A model generated the notes under the pieces. That model ran no database searches, was not told the origin of the DNA, and was given only the letters and a program-made list of their open reading frames with translations. Positions 34,820 through 44,164 of a DNA stretch of 64,000 bases are shown here, piece after piece. Position 1 is the stretch's first letter; the number at the start of each line of letters is the position of its first letter. Source of the stretch: an uncultured Pirellula sp. (lineage in GTDB: Bacteria; Planctomycetota; Planctomycetia; Pirellulales; Pirellulaceae); contig CAIOHR010000433.1 of assembly GCA_903858115.1 (NCBI GenBank), positions 1 through 64,000 on the forward strand, read 5' to 3'. Made by a program: the position numbers and the translations under genes.

Positions 34820-35290
34820 ATGAAATGTCCGTATTGTTCGAGCGACAACGACGCTGTCCGCGATTCGCGAATTGTGGAGGATGGGAAAGCGATTCGGCGG
34901 AGGAGATTTTGTAATCACTGCCGACGTAGGTTTACCACCTACGAGCGAGTCGAAGGGCTACTTCAAGTCGTAAAGCGCGATGGGAGCCACCAGGATTTTA
35001 GTCGTGCAAAAATTGAGCGAGGAATTCAGGCAGCGTGTTGGAAGCGCAAGATCAATGTTCAACAGATAGAGAAACTCGCCGCAGAAGTAGAAGCCCATAT
35101 TCTAGATCAATATGAAAAAGAGGTTGCCAGCGAGGACATTGGCAACTTGTGTATGGAATACCTAAGGGAACTGGATCAGGTGGCTTTTGTTCGTTTCGCC
35201 AGCGTCTATCGACGGTTTAGCGATATCCAGGATTTTGTGGAAGAACTTCGTCCGATTCTGAAGGGACAGAACCGACAAAAGTCAAAGTAG
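34820..35290 (+). CDS. nrdR: transcriptional regulator NrdR
   Basis: Represses ribonucleotide reductase genes in response to ATP/dATP. The N-terminal zinc ribbon has Cys3, Cys6, Cys31 and Cys34 (MKCPYCSSD, FCNHCRRRFTTYER), followed by the ATP-cone domain (VVKRDGSHQDFSRAKIERGIQAAC). 156 aa, family size. It is the first gene of the co-directional 34.8-42.4 kb run but is 300 bp from the next gene, so it may be transcribed alone. Confidence 0.96.
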   Translation: MKCPYCSSDNDAVRDSRIVEDGKAIRRRRFCNHCRRRFTTYERVEGLLQVVKRDGSHQDFSRAKIERGIQAACWKRKINVQQIEKLAAEVEAHILDQYEKEVASEDIGNLCMEYLRELDQVAFVRFASVYRRFSDIQDFVEELRPILKGQNRQKSK

Positions 35291-35590
35291 TTCGTACCTT
35301 CCATATGCCCTCCACCTAGAAATCCCAACAAATGTTCATCCGCGGACGGAGCGACGGAGCGTGCCCGTTGCTACTTTTGTCAGGCCAGCCTGAAGGGTGA
35401 AGGCAAGCGTGGAGAATTGTGCTGCAGACCACTGGACATACGGCTACAATTTTCTCAAGCTTTCCCTTAAAATGGGGGGATTACTCTTCTACTAGATGAT
35501 ACTTCAGGAATTCGCACCATCTCCACTGCTCCGACCCAAGTCTCATTCCAGGATCTATGGAAGCAACTTTGTCGCGAAGTTGACGTCGAG
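35291..35590. other. 300-bp gap before the prenyl synthase
   Basis: No independent gene is seen. From 35471 the frame of the following gene is open and reads protein-like (for example TQVSFQDLWKQLCREVDVE just before the ATG), but has no ATG, GTG or TTG after the TAA stop at 35468-35470. The N-terminus of the prenyl synthase may therefore extend into this gap. Confidence 0.45.
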
Positions 35591-36421
35591 ATGAACCGTT
35601 CCATCGACAGGCTCGGTCCACGGTGTCCGGAACGATTGCGGGAAGCGTGCCGTTACTCACTACTAGGTCCCGGAAAAAGGCTTCGTCCTGTTCTCTGCTT
35701 GATGGCCTGTGAAACGCTTGGTGGAGACCGTCGCCTGGCTATACCTTTCGCCATCGCACTTGAGATGATCCATTGTTATTCATTGATACATGATGATTTA
35801 CCAGCGATGGATGACGACGATCTTCGTCGTGGGCGACCGACGAGTCATGTTCAATTCGATGAAGCAACAGCTATTTTGGCGGGAGATGCCCTCCAGTGTT
35901 TGGCTTTTGAGACATTGCTTCGAGCGGAACTACCTTCCGAAAAATTGATCGAGGCTTGTCGATTGTTGTCGCAGGCAGCGGGGGCCGAGGGAATGGTAGC
36001 CGGACAGATGGACGATCTTTGGGCAGAGAAGCATGGCGGAGATGCTGTGTTATTGGCGTCTATTCACGCGAGAAAGACGGGCGCAATGATTCGAGCCTCG
36101 GTCGAGCTCGGAGTGGTCGCAGCGGGTGGCACAACAAAAGATCAAGATATAATGGCGGCATACGGAGAATCCATTGGAATTGCATTTCAAATTGCCGACG
36201 ACCTACTAGACGTCGAGAGTTCTGTGGAGAACACTGGAAAACGAACGGGCAAGGATCAGGAACGAGGAAAACTGACCTACCCCGCGATTCACGGAATTGC
36301 TGCGAGCAGAGAAAAAGCGGAACGGTTTGTAGCGCAAGCCGAAGAGGTTCTTTCCGTTTACGGTTCGAAGGCAGCCCCGTTGCAACAGTTGGCGAGATAT
36401 ATTATCGACAGGAGTCACTAG
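35591..36421 (+). CDS. polyprenyl synthetase (geranyl/farnesyl diphosphate synthase type)
   Basis: Condenses isopentenyl diphosphate with allylic diphosphates. Both aspartate-rich motifs are present: HDDLPAMDDDDLRRG and IADDLLD, with GPGKRLRP binding the diphosphate and the KTGAM region. From the first canonical ATG it has 276 aa, and GKRLRP falls only 29 residues from the start, about 25 fewer than in E. coli IspA. The frame stays open upstream to 35471 with plausible coding sequence, so a non-AUG start is likely. dxs follows after 4 nt, joining isoprenoid precursor and chain synthesis. Confidence 0.9.
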   Translation: MNRSIDRLGPRCPERLREACRYSLLGPGKRLRPVLCLMACETLGGDRRLAIPFAIALEMIHCYSLIHDDLPAMDDDDLRRGRPTSHVQFDEATAILAGDALQCLAFETLLRAELPSEKLIEACRLLSQAAGAEGMVAGQMDDLWAEKHGGDAVLLASIHARKTGAMIRASVELGVVAAGGTTKDQDIMAAYGESIGIAFQIADDLLDVESSVENTGKRTGKDQERGKLTYPAIHGIAASREKAERFVAQAEEVLSVYGSKAAPLQQLARYIIDRSH

Positions 36422-36425
36422 ACCT

Positions 36426-38330
36426 ATGCATGAGATGCTTTCAAAACTCGAGTCCGCCGAAGCCCTCCATTCGATGAGTGTGGAGCAGTTGGAATCGTTG
36501 GGTGGCGAGATTCGCGATGTGCTTTGCAATCTTCTCGCGACTCGCACAGCCCACTTCGCATCCAACCTCGGGGTTGTCGAGCTATGTCTCGCATTGCATA
36601 GTGTTTTTGATTTCCGAAAAGATCGATTGATCTGGGATACTGGCCACCAAATCTATCCCCACAAACTGATCACCGGTCGTTACCGTGAGTTTCAATCGAT
36701 CCGAACCAAAGGCGGATTGATGGGCTACCCGAATCCCGTGGAAAGTGAATACGATCTATTCATGACCGGCCACGCGGGTTGCTCCGTGTCGACAGCGTTG
36801 GGGCTCAAGAGCGGCGATGACTTGATGGATCAGGCCTCACGCAAAAGTGTTGCGGTTATAGGCGACGGCGCATTCCCCTCTGGCATTGTTTTTGAAGCGT
36901 TGAATAATGCAGGCGAGCTTAACTCCGACTTGATTGTGATCTTGAATGACAACAAAATGTCCATCTGCCCGCGAGTCGGAGCTGTAGCCAACTATCTAGA
37001 TCGATTACGTACCAACCCGTTTTACACGGGACTGAAGAGCGAAGTCGTCAAGGTCTTGAATAAACTGCCGTTGTTCGGTGATCCCGCCGAAAAGTTGTTG
37101 GCCCAAATCAAAGAAGGGGTCAAGGCTGGAATGGTCGGCGGGATGCTCTTCGAAGAGTTCGGATTTAGGTACATCGGCCCCATCGATGGTCATGATATTC
37201 ACCTGATGCGCAAGTATCTTGAGATGATCAAGGACCAAAAAGGACCAACTCTGCTGCATGTCGTTACCGAAAAGGGGCGTGGCTACAAACCAGCCGAAAA
37301 GGACCCCGTCTATTTCCATACACCGCCAGCCTTTGAAGATGAAGATGGTTCACCCAAAATCGTAACCTCCGGCGAGAAGCCCGCTTTTACGAACTTTGCT
37401 CGCGATGCAATCTTGAGCCAAATGAAAAAAAACGGCAAGGTTACGGTGATGACGGCTGCCATGTGTCAAGGTAACAAACTAGAACCGGTTCGCGATGCAT
37501 TTCCAGATCGATTCTTCGATGTTGGTATTTGCGAGTCGCACGCGGTCGCCTTTGCTGCAGGTCAAGCGAAAGTAGGACTTCGTCCTATCGTTGCTATCTA
37601 CTCAACTTTCTTGCAGCGATCGTACGACCAGATCTTTCAAGAGGTCGCATTGCAAAATCTACCTGTCACGATGATGCTCGATCGCGCAGGCTTGACAGGA
37701 CCAGATGGACCGACGCACCATGGCTTGTTCGATATCGGTTATATGCGAGTCTTCCCGAACATCGTCATGATGGCTCCTGGAGATGCCACCGAAGTCGAAC
37801 CGATGCTCGAGTTTTCCCTAAACTTGCCCGGCCCATCATCGATTCGATATCCAAAGACTACAGCACTTTCGTTCGAACGCCCATCACAACGGATTGAGCT
37901 CGGGAAATCAGAGACGCTCCGGTGGGGAACGGATGGAGCGATTATCGCTTGCGGGGCTTCACTGCAACAAGCGATTACGGCAGCGGACATGCTCAAAGAA
38001 GAAGGGCTCGATGTTGCCGTTATCAATGCTCGATTCATCAAGCCGTTAGACATCGATATGCTGACACGAGTCTTTGAGGATTGCCGGTTCATCGTAACGG
38101 TAGAAGAGGGAGCGCTCATGGGCGGGTTCGGGTCGGCTGTTCTGGAAACCGCTTGTGCCAACGGTTGGGACACTCGCGTTCTGCGTACCTTGGGAATTCC
38201 CGATCGATTCATCGAACACGGTGAACGAAATGACTTGTTGTCGGATCTCGGATTGGATGCAGCGGGCATCGTAAAAACATGCCAGGCACTGAGCGAACGA
38301 TTTTCTAATGCCAGCCATGCTGGAGCTTGA
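36426..38330 (+). CDS. dxs: 1-deoxy-D-xylulose-5-phosphate synthase
   Basis: Thiamine-diphosphate enzyme that joins pyruvate and glyceraldehyde 3-phosphate in the first step of the MEP isoprenoid pathway. Motifs: ASNLGVVELCLALH, IWDTGHQIYPHK, the TPP motif VAVIGDGAFPSGIVFEALNNAG...ILNDNKMS, YSTFLQRSYDQIFQEVA, LDRAGLTGPDGPTHHGLFDIGYM and the transketolase C-domain. 634 aa is normal. Some usual residues differ (GHAGCSVSTALG in place of GHSSTSISAALG), so it is a divergent member. Starts 4 nt after the prenyl synthase. Confidence 0.93.
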   Translation: MHEMLSKLESAEALHSMSVEQLESLGGEIRDVLCNLLATRTAHFASNLGVVELCLALHSVFDFRKDRLIWDTGHQIYPHKLITGRYREFQSIRTKGGLMGYPNPVESEYDLFMTGHAGCSVSTALGLKSGDDLMDQASRKSVAVIGDGAFPSGIVFEALNNAGELNSDLIVILNDNKMSICPRVGAVANYLDRLRTNPFYTGLKSEVVKVLNKLPLFGDPAEKLLAQIKEGVKAGMVGGMLFEEFGFRYIGPIDGHDIHLMRKYLEMIKDQKGPTLLHVVTEKGRGYKPAEKDPVYFHTPPAFEDEDGSPKIVTSGEKPAFTNFARDAILSQMKKNGKVTVMTAAMCQGNKLEPVRDAFPDRFFDVGICESHAVAFAAGQAKVGLRPIVAIYSTFLQRSYDQIFQEVALQNLPVTMMLDRAGLTGPDGPTHHGLFDIGYMRVFPNIVMMAPGDATEVEPMLEFSLNLPGPSSIRYPKTTALSFERPSQRIELGKSETLRWGTDGAIIACGASLQQAITAADMLKEEGLDVAVINARFIKPLDIDMLTRVFEDCRFIVTVEEGALMGGFGSAVLETACANGWDTRVLRTLGIPDRFIEHGERNDLLSDLGLDAAGIVKTCQALSERFSNASHAGA

Positions 38331-38335
38331 ACCAA

Positions 38336-39220
38336 GTGAATAGTCACCCTTCAGCTCGTTGGAAACAGGATGGTCGCGAGCGTCCAAGGGTTGTGGTGCT
38401 AGCCGCTCCGAATCGGCCACGTGTTGACTCCGAACTGCCAACGATATTGCGTTGTATTGAAAAGCATGCAGAGATCCTCGCCGTCGACAAAGAGTTTAAA
38501 TACGATTTGGAGTCCTGCGACGCTGACTTGGTCGTGGTACTTGGCGGTGACGGTTCTATATTGCAATCGGCCAGGCAAATGCGATCGAGACAGCGACCCG
38601 TTCTAGGGGTGAATCTCGGCAAACTCGGGTTCTTGGCAGCCATCCAACCAGATCGCTTCGTCAACGTGTGGGCCGATGTAGCCAAGGGTGATTTTGCTGT
38701 GACAAATCACTTGATGCTACGTTGTGAAGTTTACCGAGAGTCGGAACTGTTGCATTCCATCATGGGGCTCAATGAAACGAGCATACTTGGTGGACCGCCT
38801 TATTCGATGATGTATATTGATTTGTATATCGACTCAACACTCGCCACAACCTATGCATGCGATGGGCTCATCATCAGTACACCGATTGGCTCGACGGCCC
38901 ACAATTTGTCTGCAGGCGGTCCGATATTGCGTCGCAATTTACAAGCGTTTGTAATTTGCCCAATTAGCCCTCATACATTGACAATGCGGCCTGTTGTCGA
39001 TACGGCGGACCGAGTCTTTGAACTGGCGTTGCGGGTGGATCATCCCTCAGCCAGTGTCGTGGTGGATGGTCGCGTCGTATGCCACTTGGAGCGAGATGTC
39101 ACCGTCAGGATCTCGCGAGCGGACTCGACGTTTCAGTTGATCAGTGTGCCAGGTCACGACGACTATCAAGCGCTTCGCGACAAACTCGGTTGGAGCGGAA
39201 AACCGCGATTGGTGGAATAG
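38336..39220 (+). CDS. nadK: NAD kinase
   Basis: Phosphorylates NAD to NADP. The GGDGS motif (VVVLGGDGSILQSAR), the NLGKLGFLA loop, CDGLIISTPIGSTAHNLSAGGPI and a C-terminal VVVDGR segment are diagnostic. Start: a TTG at 38327 overlaps the dxs stop (TTGA) but has its only GGAG 1 nt away; the GTG at 38336 has GGAG 10 nt before it and is preferred, giving 294 aa. The difference is 3 residues. It is in the dxs operon and the next gene starts 3 nt after. Confidence 0.94.
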   Translation: MNSHPSARWKQDGRERPRVVVLAAPNRPRVDSELPTILRCIEKHAEILAVDKEFKYDLESCDADLVVVLGGDGSILQSARQMRSRQRPVLGVNLGKLGFLAAIQPDRFVNVWADVAKGDFAVTNHLMLRCEVYRESELLHSIMGLNETSILGGPPYSMMYIDLYIDSTLATTYACDGLIISTPIGSTAHNLSAGGPILRRNLQAFVICPISPHTLTMRPVVDTADRVFELALRVDHPSASVVVDGRVVCHLERDVTVRISRADSTFQLISVPGHDDYQALRDKLGWSGKPRLVE

Positions 39221-39223
39221 CCC

Positions 39224-39712
39224 ATGAGCTCAGTATGGATTGTGGATGTCGATTGGACGAATCCAAAGCACGGTCAGGATTTGATCGATATGCTCCAAGT
39301 CTACGCGACTGATCTCATGGGTGGCGGCCAGGAACTACTGCCAACCACCAAAGCCAATCTATTCGCAGCGTTAGGTAAGTTAGGCAATTGTCATGCGATT
39401 CTGGCTTACGTCGAAGAGGAGCCAGCGGGGCTTTTGATCAGTTTCGAAGGGTTCTCGACGTTTGCCTGCAGGCCACTCCTCAATCTTCATGACATCGTCG
39501 TCTCGGGACCATTTCGCGGTCGCGGTATTTCCAAGCTGTTGATGAATCGCGCTGAAGAGATAGCTAGGGAACTCGGTTGTTGCAAAATGACTCTCGAGGT
39601 GCTCTCCGGAAACACAGTAGCTCAATCCGCTTATGCAGCGTTTGGATTCGAAGGATACCAACTAGACGCAGAGCAAGGGACTGCGCTGTTTTGGCAAAAG
39701 AAGATCTCCTAA
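39224..39712 (+). CDS. GNAT family N-acetyltransferase
   Basis: 162 aa acetyl-CoA-dependent transferase. The acetyl-CoA-binding loop reads SGPFRGRGISKLLMNRAEEIARELG (R/Q-x-x-G-x-G/A pattern), and the C-terminal SGNTVAQSAYAAFGFEG segment is typical. Substrate unknown. It sits 3 nt after nadK and 31 nt before recO, in the middle of an operon of unrelated housekeeping genes. Confidence 0.9.
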   Translation: MSSVWIVDVDWTNPKHGQDLIDMLQVYATDLMGGGQELLPTTKANLFAALGKLGNCHAILAYVEEEPAGLLISFEGFSTFACRPLLNLHDIVVSGPFRGRGISKLLMNRAEEIARELGCCKMTLEVLSGNTVAQSAYAAFGFEGYQLDAEQGTALFWQKKIS

Positions 39713-39743
39713 GCAGTCCGACCTCTATGAACGTTGAACGGCT

Positions 39744-40502
39744 ATGAGTACAGAGAAGACGGAAGCTATCGTCATTCGCTCGGTCGCGTGGAGCGAGACG
39801 AGTCTCATCGTGACACTCTTTACGCGAACGCATGGCAAGGTCTCGGCGGTAGCCAAGGGTGCTCGGCGGCTAAAAAGTCCATTCGAAACATCGTTGGATT
39901 TGCTAGCGAAGTCTTATGTTGTATTCATCCCAAAGTCCAATGATACGCTCGATCTTTTGACGGAAGCGAAGCTGATTCGGCGCTTTCGTTCAGGTCAACG
40001 TTCTTTGCTAGCGCTTTATTGTGGTTACTACTTGGGCGAATTGGTTTTCACGTTTACCGAGAACCATCTCCCCATTGAGACACTTTTTGAAGCGCTGGAC
40101 CGATCGCTTGTCAAACTGGATGAGATGGAGGATCCAGCAAAGATTGTATTAGCCTTTGAGTTGGAATTCCTGCGAGTGCTCGGTCATTTGCCTTCGTTTG
40201 AGCTTTGCGCGGGGTGTGGTAATTCAGTAGAGTCCGGGAGGAATCGGAGCTTTTTGTTTGGCGTCGATGCTGGCGGAGTTTTGTGTGAACATTGCCTTGC
40301 AGGGCAGCACCATGTGCTGCGACTCGAGGAAGAGACCATTCACTATTTCCGCGAAGCAACGACCGCGAAGCAAGCCGATAAAGTTCCGATAGTCCCCATT
40401 GCCGCACGGGGTGAGGTTCGGTTAGTGATGGAACGATTCATAGCTCACCTTTCGGATCGCCGATTGCGACTGATGGATTTCCTAGAGGAATTAAAACGTT
40501 GA
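39744..40502 (+). CDS. recO: DNA repair protein RecO
   Basis: Helps load RecA on gapped DNA with RecF/RecR and anneals strands. The N-terminal OB fold begins EAIVIRSVAWSETSLIVTLFTRTHGKVSAVAKGARR, the standard RecO opening, and a helical domain follows with a C4 zinc site (ELCAGCGN ... CEHC). 252 aa. Its stop overlaps a TTG start of the next gene (TTGA at 40499-40502). Confidence 0.94.
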   Translation: MSTEKTEAIVIRSVAWSETSLIVTLFTRTHGKVSAVAKGARRLKSPFETSLDLLAKSYVVFIPKSNDTLDLLTEAKLIRRFRSGQRSLLALYCGYYLGELVFTFTENHLPIETLFEALDRSLVKLDEMEDPAKIVLAFELEFLRVLGHLPSFELCAGCGNSVESGRNRSFLFGVDAGGVLCEHCLAGQHHVLRLEEETIHYFREATTAKQADKVPIVPIAARGEVRLVMERFIAHLSDRRLRLMDFLEELKR

Positions 40503-41872
40503 CCAATACAATCCAAGCTCACTGCGTGATCGCCGATCTAGGTTTGCGAATCGTTGCCGATTATCTCACGCCAAAGTTTGGACCGAGGTTTCTTGTGATT
40601 GTGATAGCACTGAGTGCTTCTGGCTGCGCTACTCTCGGATTGACGAAAAAGGACGATGAGTACGACTTAGCCAAACGTTCGATCGAGAGTTATCAAGACA
40701 AAGACGGGAACTACATCCGTCCAGAAGGTATTCGAGCCGATAAACAAAAGAAGAGCGATCTCCCAAAGTTTCTCCAATCGATACCCGGGATTGGGCCTAA
40801 GCCCAAGAACGAGGCTCTAGCAAAATCGACTTTTGAAGAAGCCAAGAAACTCTACGAGGAAGCGATAACACTCGAAGGGGAAACTAGAGCGGACAAGTTC
40901 TATGAGGCCGGTAAGCGATTTGACAAAGCAGGCAAGAATTGGGTGAGTAGCTATCTTGAGTTAGATGCAATGTTTTGGGCGGGGGAAAGCTATTTCTTTT
41001 CGGAGGATTACAACAAAGCAGAGGATCGATACGTTAAATTGCTCAAGGAATATCCTCGAAACAGGTACCAGGATCGTGTCGACAAACGCCGCATGGAAAT
41101 TGGCAACTACTGGCTTCAGTTTCCAGACCGGTTCTATCATGTGAACTTTACCGACAAACGAAGGCCTTGGAACGACACAGCCAAACATGGTGTTCGTGTA
41201 CTGGAAAAAGTACGACTTGATAGCCCGACGGGCAAGCTGGCGGATGATGTGACGATGGAGCTTGCAAACAATGCCTTCAGAAACGAAAAGTGGATCGAAG
41301 CGTTGGATACGTATCGCGACCTCATCACGACTTATCCCGACTCTCGGCATTTGTTCGATGCGCACTTCTTAGGGCTCAAGGCAGCATTGGAATCCTATCG
41401 CGGTCCCGACTATTCCCAAGAAGCATTGGATCATGCAGAGAAGTTGATCAAACAGATGCGTCAGTTTCCAGAGGAAGCTCGCCGGGAAAAAACCGAGATC
41501 GACAGAATGTATACGGAGTTGATCAATCGCCGCGCCGAGTACAAATACAATCGCGCTCAGTATTACTTCAACAAAGGGGAGGCCAGAGCCTCTCGAGTGA
41601 AGTGCGAGGAACTACTTAAAGATTACGAGAACACAGTCTTTGCTGAGCCCGCGCGAGAGCTTTTAGCAAAAACGAAAGACATGCCAGACGAGCCAACGCC
41701 CTATTTGAAATGGGTTGGCGATATGTTTCCAACAAACGACAAATTAGCGCCGTTGCTCAAGCCTTTACCGGCCGAGGCACAAGACTCGACGAGGCGTGAC
41801 GAGATCGAACGAACGGCCAATCCTCGGTTGCTTGGCTCTCCATCCACCAGTGGTTCGTTAGGACCGCGATGA
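40499..41872 (+). CDS. BamD-like TPR lipoprotein
   Basis: 457 aa. A lipobox ends at Cys43 (ALSASGC), so it is probably a lipid-anchored periplasmic protein. Several TPR-like helix pairs follow (ELDAMFWAGESYFFSEDYNKAEDRYVKLLKEYP, NAFRNEKWIEALDTYRDLITTYPDS, YKYNRAQYYFNKGEARASRVKCEELLKDYENT), the pattern of BamD/YfiO outer-membrane assembly factors. It is longer than BamD and the C-terminus is unusual. The TTG start has AGAGGA 9 nt upstream and overlaps the recO stop. lptE follows with an ATGA overlap, supporting an outer-membrane biogenesis role. Confidence 0.8.
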   Translation: MTNTIQAHCVIADLGLRIVADYLTPKFGPRFLVIVIALSASGCATLGLTKKDDEYDLAKRSIESYQDKDGNYIRPEGIRADKQKKSDLPKFLQSIPGIGPKPKNEALAKSTFEEAKKLYEEAITLEGETRADKFYEAGKRFDKAGKNWVSSYLELDAMFWAGESYFFSEDYNKAEDRYVKLLKEYPRNRYQDRVDKRRMEIGNYWLQFPDRFYHVNFTDKRRPWNDTAKHGVRVLEKVRLDSPTGKLADDVTMELANNAFRNEKWIEALDTYRDLITTYPDSRHLFDAHFLGLKAALESYRGPDYSQEALDHAEKLIKQMRQFPEEARREKTEIDRMYTELINRRAEYKYNRAQYYFNKGEARASRVKCEELLKDYENTVFAEPARELLAKTKDMPDEPTPYLKWVGDMFPTNDKLAPLLKPLPAEAQDSTRRDEIERTANPRLLGSPSTSGSLGPR

Positions 41873-42393
41873 TGCGAGGTTCGTTTGTCTTGGGTATTGC
41901 AGTCGCTTTCATGATGACTGGCTGTGCGGGATATCGCTTCGGCACACGGTCGCTCTATCGAAATGACATTCGCACGGTCCACATTCCGATTATCAAATCC
42001 GATTCCTTTCGACCGGAACTCGGCGTGCAACTAACGGAAGCGTTGCAGAAAGAATTGGAGCGACGAACTCCCTACAAGATCGGGGAATTTGCCACTGCTG
42101 ATTCGATTATGACTTGCCGGTTAACATCGGAAAACAAACAAGTGGTTGGCGAGACAGGAACGGACGAATCGAGGTTGTTACGGTCGGCAATCGCTGTGGA
42201 AGTGAGTTGGGTCGATCGCCGAAACATCCCTTTGATTGAAACTAGGTTTTTGCCACCTGGAGAGACCACGTTTTACTTTTCCGAGAACACCGACTTTGTT
42301 CCGGAGGCAGGGCAATCGATTGGTACAGCGAATCAACGCGTGATTGAACGCCTCGCCAACCACATCGTCGACCAAATGGAATCGCGCTGGTAA
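41869..42393 (+). CDS. lptE: LptE family lipoprotein (LPS assembly)
   Basis: 174 aa with a lipoprotein signal (AVAFMMTGC, Cys19) followed by AGYRFGTRSLYRNDIRTVHIPIIKSDSFRPELGVQLTEAL-like sequence, the LptE opening in gram-negative and planctomycete genomes. LptE plugs the LptD barrel that inserts lipopolysaccharide in the outer membrane. Start at 41869 overlaps the preceding stop (ATGA); a second ATG follows immediately. Last gene of the operon, convergent with the FHA-like gene. Confidence 0.83.
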   Translation: MMRGSFVLGIAVAFMMTGCAGYRFGTRSLYRNDIRTVHIPIIKSDSFRPELGVQLTEALQKELERRTPYKIGEFATADSIMTCRLTSENKQVVGETGTDESRLLRSAIAVEVSWVDRRNIPLIETRFLPPGETTFYFSENTDFVPEAGQSIGTANQRVIERLANHIVDQMESRW

Positions 42394-42433
42394 ACGTGGG
42401 TTTGCACTGGTGAAGAGTGCCACCCCACAAATG

Positions 42434-43843
42434 CTAAGGCTTGATGGGCTGGTTAACGGAACTGATGTCATTGATGATTCGGACTCGCCATCCGATCGGA
42501 ACACAATACCAGATGATCGGTAGTGCAGCAGCCAGGAGCAGAGAAGCAGCAATAATGACAAATGCTAATCGACCGCGGGAACGCACATCGTCTTGCGATC
42601 GAAGCTCGACGAACTTGCCTAGAACTAAAGACTCTCGATCGTTCGATTCAACAGCTTTGGCTGACTCTTTTTGGGTAGAAGATATCTTCTTCGTCTGAAC
42701 CGGAGATCCGTTAGGAATTGCATGCGATACAGTTTTCAGACGGGCGGAAATAGCGTTTTTCGGAGATTCAAGGACTGGGGAAGGATTCGACGCCGAGATG
42801 TGATCAGAACCGGTGTTCTGGATGTTTGCGAGAATTGCCTCTTGTTTAGCGATTAACAGAGCTAGTCTTTCGTTGAGCTCGGCGATGCTACGCATGCAAT
42901 TATTGACGTCTGACCTGACAGACTGAAGGGTAATCTGAGGGTCCTGACTACTATTCGAACTGAGCCCTCGCAGCTCTCGCTCTAGCGAGTCGAGTCGCAA
43001 TACGAGATGACTCACATCCTTAATCTGTGGAGTTGGTAACTTTTGAGTGAATTTTGGCACAGGTGAATCGTCGAAGCTCTGTAGAAAAACAGCATCAATG
43101 GACCTCACGACAGCATCTCCACCTTGAGTCGCTCTCGTCGCGGAATTTGCATCGAGGGAAATTGGTTCACTGACGGCTTCAAGCTCCAGTTTCCCAACCT
43201 TCAATGACATACCATCCATGATCAAATCTCCCAAAGGAACTTTGTTCCCTAGCTCGGTGTGTGGACATTTTCCTAAGTCCACTACCCTGACTTCTTCTGA
43301 AGTCGGGCATCGAAACAACAATGTGTGTGTACCCACGATGGATCGATGTACGAGCCGCAGATTGCAATTGGGGCTAGAACCAATCAGCGACAAACCGGTC
43401 GGAACAACCAATCTGCGTTTTTCGGCAGGCCCCTTCAGTAACCCATTCTTAAGATAGAGGCTGTTAGGATTTTTGCCAGCTTTTTCTGTTCTCAAAACCT
43501 GTGAAAGCGATTCTTGTTCGGTGATCGGCACCGAGCGAGAAACGCAAAACTGTAGGTGTTTATCGACATGAAAAGGGACACCAACCTCGACAAAATGAAC
43601 TCGCATTGGCAATTGAGTCTTGATTGGCAACACCCAAGCGCCATTCTCTGCAAATTGCAAATAGACGATAGTGTCCACCGAGCCTACACCCATGCGGTAG
43701 ATTTCGAAGCCTACATTTGTCCCCAGACGTGCAAACGCACCAACACCAGAAAAATTTTGTGGTCGGGCCCCCAGAATTTTTATGGTCCAGTCAAAGACTT
43801 TCCAGCTTAGAACTCGGCTCTCCATGCTGCTAATTTTTGTCAC
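42434..43843 (-). CDS. FHA-like domain protein with C-terminal membrane helix
   Basis: 469 aa, not firmly recognised. Residues about 145-215 look like a forkhead-associated fold (LSLIGSSPNCNLRL, then IVGTHTLLFRC, VVDLGKCPHTELGNKVPLGD), though the usual S-R-x-H is altered. A helical, possibly coiled-coil stretch spans about 285-335, a Ser/Lys-rich linker follows, and one membrane helix (LAFVIIAASLLLAAALPIIWYCV) lies near 430-452. FHA domains bind phosphothreonine, so a link with Ser/Thr kinases is possible. The start could also be the ATG at 43825. Divergent from the exopolysaccharide genes. Confidence 0.6.
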   Translation of the reverse strand: MTKISSMESRVLSWKVFDWTIKILGARPQNFSGVGAFARLGTNVGFEIYRMGVGSVDTIVYLQFAENGAWVLPIKTQLPMRVHFVEVGVPFHVDKHLQFCVSRSVPITEQESLSQVLRTEKAGKNPNSLYLKNGLLKGPAEKRRLVVPTGLSLIGSSPNCNLRLVHRSIVGTHTLLFRCPTSEEVRVVDLGKCPHTELGNKVPLGDLIMDGMSLKVGKLELEAVSEPISLDANSATRATQGGDAVVRSIDAVFLQSFDDSPVPKFTQKLPTPQIKDVSHLVLRLDSLERELRGLSSNSSQDPQITLQSVRSDVNNCMRSIAELNERLALLIAKQEAILANIQNTGSDHISASNPSPVLESPKNAISARLKTVSHAIPNGSPVQTKKISSTQKESAKAVESNDRESLVLGKFVELRSQDDVRSRGRLAFVIIAASLLLAAALPIIWYCVPIGWRVRIINDISSVNQPIKP

Positions 43844-44164
43844 TCATCGAGCCCGAAAGATTTCCCCGTTGAACTGAAGACCTAGCAACGATCGTTGCAA
43901 GGGATGAAAACTACGAGCTAATTGACTGGAATGCGATATCATCGGACTTTAGCCCATAAAGCCATCCATGCCGTGTAGATCTCTACAAAGTATAGGCCCA
44001 ACTATCTTGGTGTGTTTCCGTGGCGACGAAATATTTGGTCTTAACATGAGACTGGGTTGTTCGTCGGAATAGTTTTAAAAAGAGTGGGGCAAACATTGAT
44101 GATTTTGCGTTTGCCGACTACATTGAGGGTCTAGAGAAAATTTACCCTTCAGATTGTCAAACGC
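43844..44164. other. 321-bp divergent region ahead of the exopolysaccharide genes
   Basis: No gene is seen. It holds the promoters for the FHA-like gene and the phosphoglycosyl transferase. A 14-bp perfect palindrome is present at 43885-43898 and is noted separately. Confidence 0.4.
43885..43898. promoter_or_regulatory. 14-bp perfect palindrome, candidate operator
   Basis: GCAACGATCGTTGC is fully self-complementary and sits 41 bp upstream of the FHA-like gene start, in the region divergent to the exopolysaccharide cluster. The size and symmetry suit a dimeric regulator, but no binding protein is known. Confidence 0.35.

Noticed and set aside
34820..42393. The co-directional run from nrdR to lptE as a novel defence or metabolic island
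   Set aside because: All members are ordinary housekeeping genes with overlapping or short spacings.
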